A DNA stretch of 14,986 nt from Ruminococcus sp. UBA4385 (GCA_002391065.1 DGRP01000166.1:1-14986); one strand, 5' to 3'. Numbered from the stretch's first letter, positions 1 to 7,955 are shown. The notes: a model not told the origin generated them from the letters alone. Numbers and translations are program-made.

Positions 1-725
1 TTACCGATCATGGAGTGCTCGGAAGTACCGATAAGGTAGAGGTCCTCGCCCTCGATCTTGTACATCATGCCCTCCATCTCGGCAAAGCTCATAACGCCTG
101 TAACAACGTTTGATCTTATCATAAACGGAGGAATATAATAAGTAAATCCCCTGTCGATCATAAAGTCTCTTGCATAAGAGAGGATAGCGGAGTGCAGTCT
201 TGCGATGTCGCCCTTGAGGTAGTAGAAGCCGTTACCCGAGGTTCTTCTTGCGCTGTCGAGGTCGATTCCGTCAAAGCTCTCCATAATATCAACATGGTAA
301 GGAACTTCAAAATCCGGCACTACAGGCTCACCGAAGCGCTCGTTCTCAACATTCTCGCTGTCGTCCTTTCCGATCGGAACGCTGTCATCAATAATGTTCG
401 GTATAACGAGCATTCTCTCACGGACAGCATTCTTGAGCTCGTCTTCCTTCTTCTCAAGAGCCTCAAGCTCGTCGCCGATGCCTGCAACCTCGGCCTTGAC
501 CTTTTCAGCCTCGTCCTTCTGACCCTTGCCCATAAGAGCGCCGATCTGCTTGGACATAGTCTTTCTCTTGTTTCTGAGCTCGTCAGCCTTGGTCTGAGCA
601 GCTCTGTACTCCTTGTCGAGTTCGATGACCTCATCAACGAGCTTTATTTTCTCGTCCTGGAACTTCTTCTTGATGTTCTCCTTAACGAGGTCGGGATTTG
701 TTCTGATAAGCTTGATATCTATCAT
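1..725 (-). CDS. serS: Seryl-tRNA synthetase, N-terminal part (3' end outside window)
   Basis: Charges tRNA-Ser with serine in the cytoplasm. The 241 complete codons begin MIDIKLIRTNPDLVKENI, the usual SerRS opening. Residues from about 25 to 105 form the long antiparallel coiled-coil arm that grips the tRNA variable arm (rich in K/E, with KADELRNKRKTMSKQIG). The class II catalytic domain follows (VPNIIDDSVPIG-like linker, then the ARRTSGNGFYYLKGD stretch, and LYLIGTSEHSMIGK at the cut edge). Class II motifs 2 and 3 lie beyond the window. The ATG at 725-723 is preceded by GGAG eight bases upstream. It lies downstream of parA-parB but has its own promoter, with a leader of only about 30 bases, so there is no room for a T-box. 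Family assignment is very secure; only the C-terminal half is unseen. Confidence 0.97.
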   Translation of the reverse strand, partial: MIDIKLIRTNPDLVKENIKKKFQDEKIKLVDEVIELDKEYRAAQTKADELRNKRKTMSKQIGALMGKGQKDEAEKVKAEVAGIGDELEALEKKEDELKNAVRERMLVIPNIIDDSVPIGKDDSENVENERFGEPVVPDFEVPYHVDIMESFDGIDLDSARRTSGNGFYYLKGDIARLHSAILSYARDFMIDRGFTYYIPPFMIRSNVVTGVMSFAEMEGMMYKIEGEDLYLIGTSEHSMIG

Positions 726-759
726 GATATTACTCCTTTATAAAATAAACTACATAATT

Positions 760-788
760 AGGATAGCACTATTGAGCCGTTTTGTCAA
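760..788 (-). promoter_or_regulatory. Sigma-A type promoter for serS
   Basis: Read on the minus strand: TTGACA (788-783), a 17-base spacer, then TATCCT (765-760). It sits in the 74-base gap between parB and serS and would start transcription about 30 bases before the serS ATG. The perfect -35 and ideal spacing make it convincing. It uncouples serS from the parAB transcript. Confidence 0.8.
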
Positions 789-799
789 TTAACTGGTTA

Positions 800-1702
800 T
801 TAATATTCTGCAAGTATCTGCGCTATCTTTGTCAGAGCTTCCTCGATATTACTGTCCTTTGAAAATCTTAGTGTCACGGAAGCTCCGCCGTCGGGGGTGG
901 GTTTTGCAGAAGCGCTGACAGACGAATGATCCTTGACAGAGACCTCAAATTCCTTCAGGAAGGGTCTTTGCTTTCTGACGGAGTGCTTACGGTCTATTTT
1001 TTTGCTGTCGCTGATACGTTCGTTCGCTTCGCGGGCTTCCTTCTCCAGCTGTCTGACAGACCAGCCGTTTCTGATGCACTCCTCTGCCGTAACTATCATC
1101 ACGGAATTATCGGTGATTCCCGCAAGAGCCTTTGCATGACCTGCGGAAAGAGAGCCGCTGTCCACCATTTTCTGAACATCTTTCGGAAGTCCCAGAAGTC
1201 TCAGCGAATTAGCAATAGCTGGTCTTGACTTCCCTACTGCTTTAGCGACCTGTTCCTGTGTCATGCCGTAGGTGTCCATAAGCTTTCTGTAAGCCTGAGC
1301 TTCTTCTATCGGCGAAAGGTCCTCTCTCTGAACGTTTTCTATAAGGGCGATCTGAGCAGTTTTTTCATCGCTCAGCTCTCTGACGTAAGCAGGTATCTCG
1401 GTAAGGCCTGCCATTCGTGCAGCTCTCCAGCGGCGCTCTCCGGCAACGATCTGATAAGAGCCGCTTCCGAGAGGTCTGACAAGTATCGGCTGCAGAACTC
1501 CGTGTTCCCTGATGTTTTCAGCCAGAGCCTCCAGCTTTTCCTGATCGAAGTACTCACGGGGCTGCTCCTTATTTGGTTCAATGAGTGATATTCGTATGCC
1601 GCTTATCTGCTCCGAGCTTTGCTCTTCGACAGTCGGGGTTTCGGATTCATTGTCCGAAAACAGAGAATCAAGTCCCCTGCTGAGTCTGTTTTTCTTGCCC
1701 AT
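800..1702 (-). CDS. parB: Chromosome partitioning protein ParB (Spo0J-like), parS-binding CTPase clamp
   Basis: 300 residues, the usual length for chromosomal ParB. It loads on parS, spreads as a CTP-dependent sliding clamp and recruits SMC and ParA to segregate the origin. The N terminus (GLDSLF, residues 10-15) is the short ParA-contact region. The N-terminal CTP-binding domain carries GERRWRAAR (88-96) and ENVQREDLSPIEEA (122-135). The parS-reading helix-turn-helix spans about 147-171. A C-terminal dimerisation domain follows after a basic linker. The ATG (1702-1700) overlaps the parA stop codon by one base (TAATG), which implies translational coupling. serS follows 74 bases downstream. 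Noc is the alternative for any ParB-like protein, but the parA linkage and the box sequences fit ParB. The second paralogue, starting at 2772, fits Noc better. Confidence 0.95.
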   Translation of the reverse strand: MGKKNRLSRGLDSLFSDNESETPTVEEQSSEQISGIRISLIEPNKEQPREYFDQEKLEALAENIREHGVLQPILVRPLGSGSYQIVAGERRWRAARMAGLTEIPAYVRELSDEKTAQIALIENVQREDLSPIEEAQAYRKLMDTYGMTQEQVAKAVGKSRPAIANSLRLLGLPKDVQKMVDSGSLSAGHAKALAGITDNSVMIVTAEECIRNGWSVRQLEKEAREANERISDSKKIDRKHSVRKQRPFLKEFEVSVKDHSSVSASAKPTPDGGASVTLRFSKDSNIEEALTKIAQILAEY

Positions 1703-2496
1703 TACTTATCCTCCTTTGTCTGACGTGAAACCTTACGGTCTTTTCTTAAAATCTCTTTTGCAAGAGCCTCATAGGCTTTAGCGCCTTTGGATCTCTTTTC
1801 GTAGTAGATCACAGGCTCTCCGAAGCTGGGTGCTTCGGACAAAGCAACATTTCTCGGAATAGTAGTGCTGAACACCTGCTTCGGAAAATGCTTTTTGACC
1901 TCGGCGACTATCTGTCCGGTTATTTTATAGCGCTCAACGCACATTGTGAAGAGTATGCCCTCAATAACGAGGTCCTTGTTCCACGTGGAACGTATCCTCT
2001 CTATTGTGTTGTTAAGCTCAACAAGACCCTCCAGTGAAAGAAATTCGCACTGCATAGGTATGATGACTGAATCGGCAGCGACCAGAGCGTTGATCGTCAG
2101 CATATCCAGAGTCGGCGGACAGTCAATAAATATGTAGTCGTAAAAATTTCTTGCGTCTTTGAGAGCGTTCCTGAGCTTTTCTGCACGGTTTTTCATTCCG
2201 ACAAGCTCGATCGATGCTCCCGAGAGCTCCTGCGTTGTCGGTATGAGCGATACACCTCGGCTTGTAGAGGCAACAACGGCTTCAAATGCTGTGCAGTCTC
2301 CGACAAGCACATCGTAGACTGTATTTCGTATGCTCTTTTTCTGTATTCCAAGACTTGTAGTTGTATTGCCCTGAGGGTCGAAATCCACTATCAGCACCTT
2401 TGAACCTTTTGCTCCGAAAACTGCTGCAAGGTTTACAACGGTCGTGGATTTCCCTACTCCGCCTTTCTGATTTGATACAGCGATGACCTTTCCCAT
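1702..2496 (-). CDS. parA: Chromosome partitioning ATPase ParA (Soj-like)
   Basis: 264 residues, a short chromosomal-type ParA without an N-terminal DNA-binding extension. It works with ParB on the nucleoid to move origins and, in Bacillus, also controls DnaA. The deviant Walker A is KGGVGKST (11-18), with the signature first lysine. The switch/Walker A' region is DFDPQGN (39-45) and the Walker B region is FIDCPP, followed by LDMLTINAL. The start ATG (2496-2494) follows a GGGAG ribosome binding site. It heads the parA-parB operon from the promoter at 2535-2563 and is divergent from noc. A parS-like site lies inside this gene. Identification is secure. Confidence 0.96.
   Translation of the reverse strand: MGKVIAVSNQKGGVGKSTTVVNLAAVFGAKGSKVLIVDFDPQGNTTTSLGIQKKSIRNTVYDVLVGDCTAFEAVVASTSRGVSLIPTTQELSGASIELVGMKNRAEKLRNALKDARNFYDYIFIDCPPTLDMLTINALVAADSVIIPMQCEFLSLEGLVELNNTIERIRSTWNKDLVIEGILFTMCVERYKITGQIVAEVKKHFPKQVFSTTIPRNVALSEAPSFGEPVIYYEKRSKGAKAYEALAKEILRKDRKVSRQTKEDK
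1977..1992. other. parS-like centromere site inside parA
   Basis: TGTTCCACGTGGAACG contains a perfect 14-base palindrome (GTTCCACGTGGAAC, 1978-1991). The Bacillus parS consensus is TGTTNCACGTGAAACA, so the CACGTG core and flanks match with small deviations. Its place inside parA, near parB, is typical of origin-proximal parS clusters. It should be a ParB loading site. Confidence 0.85.
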
Positions 2497-2534
2497 TTTT
2501 CTTCTCCCTTCGTGTCAGTTCAGATACATTCATT

Positions 2535-2563
2535 ATTATAGCACAGTATTTTTAAAATGTAAA
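2535..2563 (-). promoter_or_regulatory. Promoter of the parA-parB operon
   Basis: On the minus strand: TTTACA (2563-2558), a 17-base spacer ending in TGC (extended -10), then TATAAT (2540-2535). It lies about 40 bases upstream of the parA ATG. A parS-like site sits some 40 bases upstream of the -35, so ParB occupancy could affect this promoter (inference). Confidence 0.85.
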
Positions 2564-2601
2564 GACAGAAAGCTTCATTTTTCAAAAACAAACGGCAGAA
2601 A

Positions 2602-2617
2602 CGTTTCACGTGGAACA
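2602..2617. other. parS-like centromere site between parA and noc
   Basis: CGTTTCACGTGGAACA. Read on the other strand it is TGTTCCACGTGAAACG, one base from the Bacillus parS consensus. It lies in the 275-base divergent intergenic region, upstream of the parA promoter. The rest of that region (2618-2765) is AT-rich leader DNA for noc, in which I see no clear -35/-10 pair. Confidence 0.88.
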
Positions 2618-2771
2618 TTTTGCAGCAAATGTGATGAAGGATAATTTCGCAAAAGGAAAGTGTGTGTGTTAAAATGAACTTTATTCTCGTAAAAATACGA
2701 AAACTTTTCTGCATAAAGGTATGGCTATGATGATTCGGCTGTGGTATTCTTTATAAAAAGGAGGAATGATT

Positions 2772-3644
2772 ATGGGAATACTGCCAAAGGTGCTTAGCCG
2801 TGCTTTTGAAATACAGGACCTTCCTGATGATGATTTCGTGCAGGAGCCGTCTTATCAGATACTCGGGAAGATCATAAATGTGTCGGTAGGGGAGATAAAA
2901 CCCTCGCCGGCGCAGGCAAGAAAGCACTTTAAGCCCTCGGAGCTAACCTCGCTTGCGAAAAGCATCTCACAGGACGGTGTTATCACTCCGCTGACTGTAA
3001 GACGAAACGGGGAGTGCTTTGAACTTATTTCGGGAGAGCGCAGGCTTCGGGCGGCGAAGCTTGCAGGACTAAGCTCTGTGCCCTGTATACTTATTCAGGG
3101 GAATGATGAGAAAAGCTATGTGCTGGGGCTTGTCGAGAATATACAAAGGAGCGACCTCGGGTACTTTGAGCAGGCCGAGGCCTTTGCTCAGCTTACTCAG
3201 CGCTTCGGGCTGACACAGGAGGCTCTTGCAGTTCGGCTTGGAATGTCGCAGTCGGCGGTGGCGAATAAGCTCCGGCTTCTGAGACTTGACGAGGACGAAA
3301 GAAAAATGATCTCCGATGCAGGCCTCAGCGAGCGTCATGCGAGGGCTCTCCTCAGGCTGAATGACAAGGATATGAGGGCGGAGGCTCTCGACAAAACGAT
3401 ACAGGGCTGCTGGACTGTTGACAGGCTTGAAAAATACATAAACAAAGCACTTGAGGATTCGGCTGTGAAACTCAAATACCAGAAGAGGGCAGTCATGCTC
3501 AAGGATGTCAGGCTCTTTTTCAATACGGTAAATAAGGCGGTGAATGTTATGAAGCTCGCAGGAGTTGAAGCGCAGACCAAAAGGGTCAACCATGAGGGCT
3601 ACATCGAGTACATAATCACGATACCCAACAGCGATCCGTCTTAA
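2772..3644 (+). CDS. noc: ParB-family nucleoid occlusion protein, Noc-like
   Basis: About 290 residues with the same domain order as ParB: CTP-binding box GERRLRAAK, then ENIQRSDLGYFEQAEA, then a helix-turn-helix around LTQEALAVRLGMSQSAVANK, and a C-terminal domain. Noc binds its own sites, spreads with CTP and tethers DNA to the membrane, which blocks FtsZ assembly over the nucleoid. The C-terminal stretch LKDVRLFFNTVNKAVNVMK, ending YIEYIITIP, resembles Noc rather than ParB, and the N terminus (MGILPKVLSRAFEIQD) could be the amphipathic membrane-binding helix. I choose ATG 2772 over ATG 2766, because GGAGG (2760-2764) is only one base from 2766 but seven from 2772. In Bacillus noc lies upstream of soj/spo0J in the same direction; here it is divergent. 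The noc versus second-parB call is inference. No Noc-binding site (ATTTCCCGGGAAAT type) is visible in the window. Confidence 0.85.
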   Translation: MGILPKVLSRAFEIQDLPDDDFVQEPSYQILGKIINVSVGEIKPSPAQARKHFKPSELTSLAKSISQDGVITPLTVRRNGECFELISGERRLRAAKLAGLSSVPCILIQGNDEKSYVLGLVENIQRSDLGYFEQAEAFAQLTQRFGLTQEALAVRLGMSQSAVANKLRLLRLDEDERKMISDAGLSERHARALLRLNDKDMRAEALDKTIQGCWTVDRLEKYINKALEDSAVKLKYQKRAVMLKDVRLFFNTVNKAVNVMKLAGVEAQTKRVNHEGYIEYIITIPNSDPS

Positions 3645-3673
3645 ACGTTTTCGCTTCAAGTATACTCTCTTGG

Positions 3674-3702
3674 TTGACAATCTTCGGCTTATATGGTAAA
3701 AT
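3674..3702 (+). promoter_or_regulatory. Promoter of the flavodiiron protein gene
   Basis: TTGACA (3674-3679), a 17-base spacer ending TGG (extended -10), then TAAAAT (3697-3702), 33 bases before the ATG. No terminator is visible after noc, so some read-through from noc is also possible. Confidence 0.85.
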
Positions 3703-3735
3703 AAAAGAACCTTATAAAGTTACGGAGGTAATAAA

Positions 3736-4911
3736 ATGAATAAATATGATATTTCAGAAGCAGTACGCTACATAGGTGTCAATGACTATGACATCGACCT
3801 GTTCGAGAGCCAGTACGAAGTTCCCGAGGGAATGGCTTACAATTCTTATGTTATTTTCGATGAGAAGATAGCTGTCATGGATACGGCGGACAGAAGAAAA
3901 ACAGCCGAGTGGCTTGAAAACCTTGAAAAGACGCTTGACGGCAAAAAGCCCGACTATGTAGTTATCTCACATATGGAGCCCGACCACACGGGAAGCCTTA
4001 TGGCTCTGATCGAAAAGTACCCCGACATTATCCCTGTCGGCAACGCTAAGACCTTCCAGCTTATGGGTCAGTTCTTTGAGATCGGCGACCTTGCGGGCAG
4101 GGCAGTTACGGTCAAGGAGGGCGACACACTTTCCCTCGGAAGCCATACACTGAAATTTATTTTTGCGCCTATGGTACACTGGCCTGAGGTTATGTTCTCT
4201 TATGAGGAGAGCGAGAAGCTTCTTTTTTCGGCAGATGCTTTCGGCAAGTTCGGAACTCTTGACGCAAAGGACGAAGACGGCTGGGCTTGCGAGGCAAGAC
4301 GCTATTACTTCAACATCGTCGGAAAGTACGGTATGCAGGTGCAGAACGTTCTCAAAAAGCTTGCAGGCACTGAGGTTAAGGCTATACTTCCTCTTCACGG
4401 TCCTGCTCTCACCGAGGACCTTGAGTACTATCTCGGAATATACAACACATGGTCATCTTATCAGCCTGAGGACAAGGGCGTGCTTGTAGCTTACGCATCT
4501 ATTCACGGCAACACAAGACAGGCTGCCGAGGAGCTTGGCGAAATGCTCACAAAGAAGGGTGCTCCGAAGGTAGTGGTAAGCGACCTTGCAAGAGAGGACA
4601 TCGCAGAGGTAATTGAAGACGCATTCAGATATGACAAAATGGTGCTTATGGCGCCGTCATACGATGCAGGTGTGTTCCCGATAATGGAGGAATTCCTCTG
4701 CCACCTGAGAGACAAGGCATATCAGAACAGAAAGGTAGCTATGGTCGAGAACGGCTCATGGGCGCCCAGTGCTGCAAGGGTTATGAAGACCTACGTTGAG
4801 AAGTTCAAGAATGTTGAGCTTGTCGGTGAGACTGTCACTATCAAGTCATCATTAAAGTCCGACACAAGAGAGGCTCTTGAAAAGCTTGCAGATGCGGTAG
4901 TAAATGCATAA
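3736..4911 (+). CDS. fprA: A-type flavodiiron protein (FprA family), O2/NO reductase
   Basis: 391 residues, the standard length of a two-domain flavodiiron protein. These cytoplasmic enzymes reduce O2 to water, or NO to N2O, to protect anaerobes, using electrons usually from rubredoxin. The N-terminal metallo-beta-lactamase-like domain keeps the whole diiron ligand set: H79, E81, D83 and H84 in SHMEPDHTGSL, H148 (VHWPE), D167 (SADAFG) and H221 (LPLHGP). The C-terminal flavodoxin domain (from about 249) starts with the FMN phosphate loop SIHGNT (255-260). GGAGG lies seven bases before the ATG. It stands alone between its own promoter and terminator. No rubredoxin gene or fused rubredoxin domain is present, so the electron donor is encoded elsewhere. 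Preference for O2 or NO cannot be read from the sequence. Confidence 0.95.
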   Translation: MNKYDISEAVRYIGVNDYDIDLFESQYEVPEGMAYNSYVIFDEKIAVMDTADRRKTAEWLENLEKTLDGKKPDYVVISHMEPDHTGSLMALIEKYPDIIPVGNAKTFQLMGQFFEIGDLAGRAVTVKEGDTLSLGSHTLKFIFAPMVHWPEVMFSYEESEKLLFSADAFGKFGTLDAKDEDGWACEARRYYFNIVGKYGMQVQNVLKKLAGTEVKAILPLHGPALTEDLEYYLGIYNTWSSYQPEDKGVLVAYASIHGNTRQAAEELGEMLTKKGAPKVVVSDLAREDIAEVIEDAFRYDKMVLMAPSYDAGVFPIMEEFLCHLRDKAYQNRKVAMVENGSWAPSAARVMKTYVEKFKNVELVGETVTIKSSLKSDTREALEKLADAVVNA

Positions 4912-4914
4912 AAT

Positions 4915-4943
4915 AAAAAGGACTGCGTAAGCAGTCCTTTTTT
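4915..4943. terminator. Bidirectional intrinsic terminator between fprA and the cyclophilin gene
   Basis: GGACTGC (4920-4926), a GTAA tetraloop of the GNRA type, then GCAGTCC (4931-4937), flanked by AAAAA on the left and TTTTTT on the right. It therefore has a T-tract on both strands and can end both convergent genes, 4 bases after the fprA stop and 11 bases after the cyclophilin stop. Confidence 0.93.
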
Positions 4944-4953
4944 GTGCTTGTAT

Positions 4954-6186
4954 TTACTTCGCGGTGTAGTACGAAACCGTGAACTTCACCTGAGTGTTTC
5001 CGTCAGCATCGGGATCAACGATTTCTGCCTTCTGGATAGTTACGGGCATTACAGGCTCGGAGAGGTACTGGTCAGAGCCCTTCTGCTTTTCAACCGCAGC
5101 TATTTCGTCAACCTTGTCCATACCCTCAACTACCTTGCCGAAAGCAGCGTACTGACCGTCCATAGCAGCGTCTTTATCGCTCAGGCAGATAAAGAACTGC
5201 GATGAAGCACTGTCAGGGTCTGCCGATCCCCTTGCCATTGAGAGCACACCCTTTGTGTGACTGAGGTCATTCTCAACACCGTTCTGGGAAAACTCACCCT
5301 TGATAGTCTCTTTTGCGCCGCCTGTGCCGTCGCCTTTGGGGTCGCCGCCCTGCATTATAAAGTTGTCAATTATCCTGTGGAAGGTAAGCCCGTCATAGAA
5401 GCCGTCTTTCACAAGCTTCTCGAAATTCTCGCAGGTGACAGGTGCTTTGTCCTTGTAGAGAACTGCTGTAAACTCAGCGGTCTGCTCGGTGTAATCATCG
5501 GGGTTTACCTCTTTTGCACCCGTATAGTATGAAACTGTGAACTGCGCCCTGTGGTTGCCGTTGTCATCGTCACCGATCATTTCAGCCTTAACTATAGTTA
5601 TAGGCTGTATAGGAAATGACTGTTTTCCGTCGCCGCCGGTTGTTCTCTCAACGTTCTGGAAATCCTCAACAACCTCCATGCCCTCGGTCACTTTACCGAA
5701 AGCCGCATACTTTCCGTCAAGTACGTTTGTGAATTTGTCGCTCAGACATACAAAAAACTGCGATGATGCACTGTCCATATCCTTTGATCTTGCCATAGAA
5801 ACTATTCCCTTAGTATGGCTCAGATCATTCTCAACACCGTTCTCTGAGAACTCTCCCTTGATTTTTTCGGAAGAGCCGCCTGTGCCGTCGCCGTTGGGGT
5901 CGCCGCCCTGTGCGCAGAAGTCGTTGACTATCCTGTGGAAGGTCAGTCCGTCATAAAAGCCGTCCTTTATAAGCTTCTCGAAGTTTTCGCAGGTGATAGG
6001 TGCTTTGTCAGCATAGAGCGTTATAACAAAGCTGCCCTCTTTTGCGCCGGAGGCTGCTGCCTTTGAGCTTGCTTTTGAATCCGCTGCCGATGAGCTGTCG
6101 GTATCTCCGCAGCCTGCGAACAGACCTATGCTCATTGCACAGACTGCGGCAAGTGCTGCAGCTTTGAGTATTCCTGTTATTTTCAT
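4954..6186 (-). CDS. Lipoprotein with two tandem cyclophilin-type peptidyl-prolyl isomerase units
   Basis: 410 residues. Residues 1-25 form a lipoprotein signal peptide with the lipobox FAGC (lipidated C26), then a Ser/Ala/Lys-rich linker to about 48. Two cyclophilin domains follow, at roughly 49-202 and 237-388. Both keep the catalytic arginine in GLTFHRI (R85, R271), the glutamine of QGGDP (Q93, Q279) and SSQFF (143-145, 329-332). The tryptophan that binds cyclosporin in human cyclophilin A is replaced in both. The repeat unit also includes a C-terminal tail, FTVSYYT, at 216-222 and 402-408, so a whole unit of about 186 residues was duplicated. The protein probably sits on the outer face of the membrane and helps secreted proteins fold at proline bonds. 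It has a purine-rich ribosome binding site (AAAGGAAAGG), its own promoter and a shared terminator. Substrates are unknown. Confidence 0.94.
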   Translation of the reverse strand: MKITGILKAAALAAVCAMSIGLFAGCGDTDSSSAADSKASSKAAASGAKEGSFVITLYADKAPITCENFEKLIKDGFYDGLTFHRIVNDFCAQGGDPNGDGTGGSSEKIKGEFSENGVENDLSHTKGIVSMARSKDMDSASSQFFVCLSDKFTNVLDGKYAAFGKVTEGMEVVEDFQNVERTTGGDGKQSFPIQPITIVKAEMIGDDDNGNHRAQFTVSYYTGAKEVNPDDYTEQTAEFTAVLYKDKAPVTCENFEKLVKDGFYDGLTFHRIIDNFIMQGGDPKGDGTGGAKETIKGEFSQNGVENDLSHTKGVLSMARGSADPDSASSQFFICLSDKDAAMDGQYAAFGKVVEGMDKVDEIAAVEKQKGSDQYLSEPVMPVTIQKAEIVDPDADGNTQVKFTVSYYTAK

Positions 6187-6228
6187 TTTATCCTTTCCTT
6201 TCTTATCAGTTTTTTTTCAACAGTAATA

Positions 6229-6257
6229 ATTATATTCCCTTTTAATAAAAATGTCAA
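6229..6257 (-). promoter_or_regulatory. Consensus promoter of the cyclophilin lipoprotein gene
   Basis: On the minus strand: TTGACA (6257-6252), a 17-base spacer, TATAAT (6234-6229). Both hexamers match the sigma-A consensus exactly, which suggests strong constitutive expression. The start codon is about 43 bases downstream. Confidence 0.92.
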
Positions 6258-6374
6258 TAATCGAAATGCGGACTTTTCTGCGTTAAAACTGTACGAATTT
6301 ATGTATTGTTCCTAAATGAAGGTGCGTATATTTGTTATAAGCGCTGAAAAATAGCAGAGAAGCGGCCTTAATAC

Positions 6375-6403
6375 TTGAAAAAATAACAGAATTGTGTTAT
6401 ATA
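6375..6403 (+). promoter_or_regulatory. Likely promoter of the esterase gene
   Basis: TTGAAA (6375-6380), 17 bases, TATATA (6398-6403). A better -10, TATAAT (6402-6407), overlaps it but would need a 21-base spacer. It lies in the 276-base divergent gap between the cyclophilin and esterase genes. A leader of about 55 bases follows, ending in AAAGGAAG before the ATG at 6463. Confidence 0.55.
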
Positions 6404-6462
6404 TAATAGTGTATGTAAATACTTTTGGTATGGACAACAGAAATTGAAAGGAAGTAATCAAA

Positions 6463-7905
6463 ATGAAACTTACAAAAAAGATCTTCGCAGGCTTCACAAG
6501 TGCAGCAATTGCAGCAGCTATGTTTGCTATCCCTGCAAGCGCAACAAAGAAGGGCTATCAGGAGTTTGAGCCGACAGCTGAGAATGTAAAGCTCATCGGA
6601 AGAACAACATATCAGAACGGTGCTCTGTGGGTGCCGTGGTCAGCAGGCGGAGTTGAGTTCAAGGCAACGGGTTCGTCTGTAAGATTCAATCTTCTGAAGA
6701 CACAGACTGCAAGACTTGCGGTATATGTAAACGGAAAGCTCGCAGCTATCGGAAATACCAGCCCTAAGGCTTCAAACCCTGTAGTAGACGTTGATCTCGA
6801 AGAGGGTGAGAACATTGTCAAGCTCGTAAAGCTTTCCGAGAGCGCTAACTCCGTTCTTGTTATCGACAGCATCGAGGTCGAGAAGGGAACAACTATCGAG
6901 CCTGCGCCTGCAAGAACACATTCTATCGAGTTCATCGGTGACTCTATCACCTGCGGCTACGGTGCAGACGGCAGCCTGAAGGAGAGCTTCTCCACAAAGA
7001 ATGAGAACGCTGCAAAGACTTATGCATATCTTACAGCAGGAGCTTTAGATGCTGATTACAGCTTCGTTTCCGTAAGCGGAACAGGCGTTATTTCGGGCTA
7101 TACAAACGGTGCTGAAAAGAACGATACACTTCTTGCTCCGAATTATTATGAGAACCTTTGCTTTACATGGAACTGGATCGACGGACAGAACCCCTCTGAC
7201 CTTGAGTGGGACTTCTCACAGTACCAGCCTGATGCAGTTGTTATAAACCTCGGCCAGAACGACAGCTCCTATACAAAGGGCGACGAAGCAAAGTGCGCAG
7301 AGTTCGTTGACGGCTATGTTGATTTCCTCAAGACTGTAAGAAAGAACAACCCCGATGCAGCTATCGAGTGTGTCCTCGGTCTTATGGGAAATGACCTTAT
7401 CAATGAGGTAAAGGCTGCGGCAGAAAAGTACACCGCTGAGACAGGCGATGAAAATATTTTTGTACATGAGATGAAACTGCAGGACAGCGATGACTTTGGC
7501 TACGGCTCTGATTATCACCCTGCAGAGGGCTCACACATTATCGCAGCCGGCGAGCTGATTGATTTCATGAAAGAAGATCTTGGCTGGGAAGTTACCGAAT
7601 TAGAAGAGCAGGGCATGGTCAACAGAGACAAGGCTGATGATGCTGAGTTTGTAAACGCACCCGAGGACGAGGAGAAGGAGCCTGAGGGCGGCGAAGAAGA
7701 GAGCAGTCAGGCTGCAGAGGAAAGCAGTGCAGCAGAGAGCACCTCTGCGGCTGAGTCTAAGGCAGCAGAGTCAAAGGCAGCTGCGGCTGAGTCAAAGGCT
7801 GCTGCTGCAAGCACATCGAGCAACCCATCAACAGGAGCAATGCTTGCACTTGCAGGTGTAGCAATTGCAGGTGCTGCAATCGTTACAGCAAAGAAGCACG
7901 ACTAA
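6463..7905 (+). CDS. Secreted SGNH/GDSL esterase, CE2-like, with wall-anchor-like C terminus
   Basis: 480 residues. A Sec signal peptide (1-27, cleavage after PASA) precedes a jelly-roll-like domain (about 40-140) of the type found before the catalytic domain in CE2 acetyl esterases. The SGNH hydrolase domain (about 152-375) shows GDSIT with nucleophile S161 and the oxyanion residues G206 (SVSGTG) and N266 (GQND). D350 and H352 lie in SDYHPAEGSH. It probably removes acetyl groups from plant polysaccharides outside the cell. Residues 395-453 are an acidic, then Ala/Ser/Glu/Lys-rich, low-complexity linker. The tail is NPSTG (454-458), a hydrophobic helix and KKHD, shaped like a sortase signal though not LPXTG. 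If it is not processed, it would be a C-terminal membrane anchor. It is expressed alone, with its own promoter and terminator. Other SGNH substrates cannot be excluded. Confidence 0.9.
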   Translation: MKLTKKIFAGFTSAAIAAAMFAIPASATKKGYQEFEPTAENVKLIGRTTYQNGALWVPWSAGGVEFKATGSSVRFNLLKTQTARLAVYVNGKLAAIGNTSPKASNPVVDVDLEEGENIVKLVKLSESANSVLVIDSIEVEKGTTIEPAPARTHSIEFIGDSITCGYGADGSLKESFSTKNENAAKTYAYLTAGALDADYSFVSVSGTGVISGYTNGAEKNDTLLAPNYYENLCFTWNWIDGQNPSDLEWDFSQYQPDAVVINLGQNDSSYTKGDEAKCAEFVDGYVDFLKTVRKNNPDAAIECVLGLMGNDLINEVKAAAEKYTAETGDENIFVHEMKLQDSDDFGYGSDYHPAEGSHIIAAGELIDFMKEDLGWEVTELEEQGMVNRDKADDAEFVNAPEDEEKEPEGGEEESSQAAEESSAAESTSAAESKAAESKAAAAESKAAAASTSSNPSTGAMLALAGVAIAGAAIVTAKKHD

Positions 7906-7922
7906 TATACGACTTCAATAAT

Positions 7923-7955
7923 AAAGACCGCTGTCACAGTACGGCGGTCTTTTTT
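7923..7955 (+). terminator. Intrinsic terminator of the esterase gene
   Basis: A nine-pair stem, 7926-7934 with 7941-7949 (GACCGC/GCGGTC at its base, one G.U pair), has a six-base loop. AAA precedes it and TTTTTT follows, 18 bases after the stop codon. Confidence 0.92.

Noticed and set aside
192..743. Plus-strand 183-codon frame opposite serS
   Set aside because: It is the antisense shadow of the SerRS coiled-coil region; the minus-strand translation is clearly SerRS.
726..799. T-box riboswitch before serS
   Set aside because: The likely promoter leaves a leader of only about 30 bases, far too short for a T-box.
3069..3680. Minus-strand 203-codon frame opposite noc
   Set aside because: It is the shadow of the noc coding frame, without its own ribosome binding site or recognisable domain.
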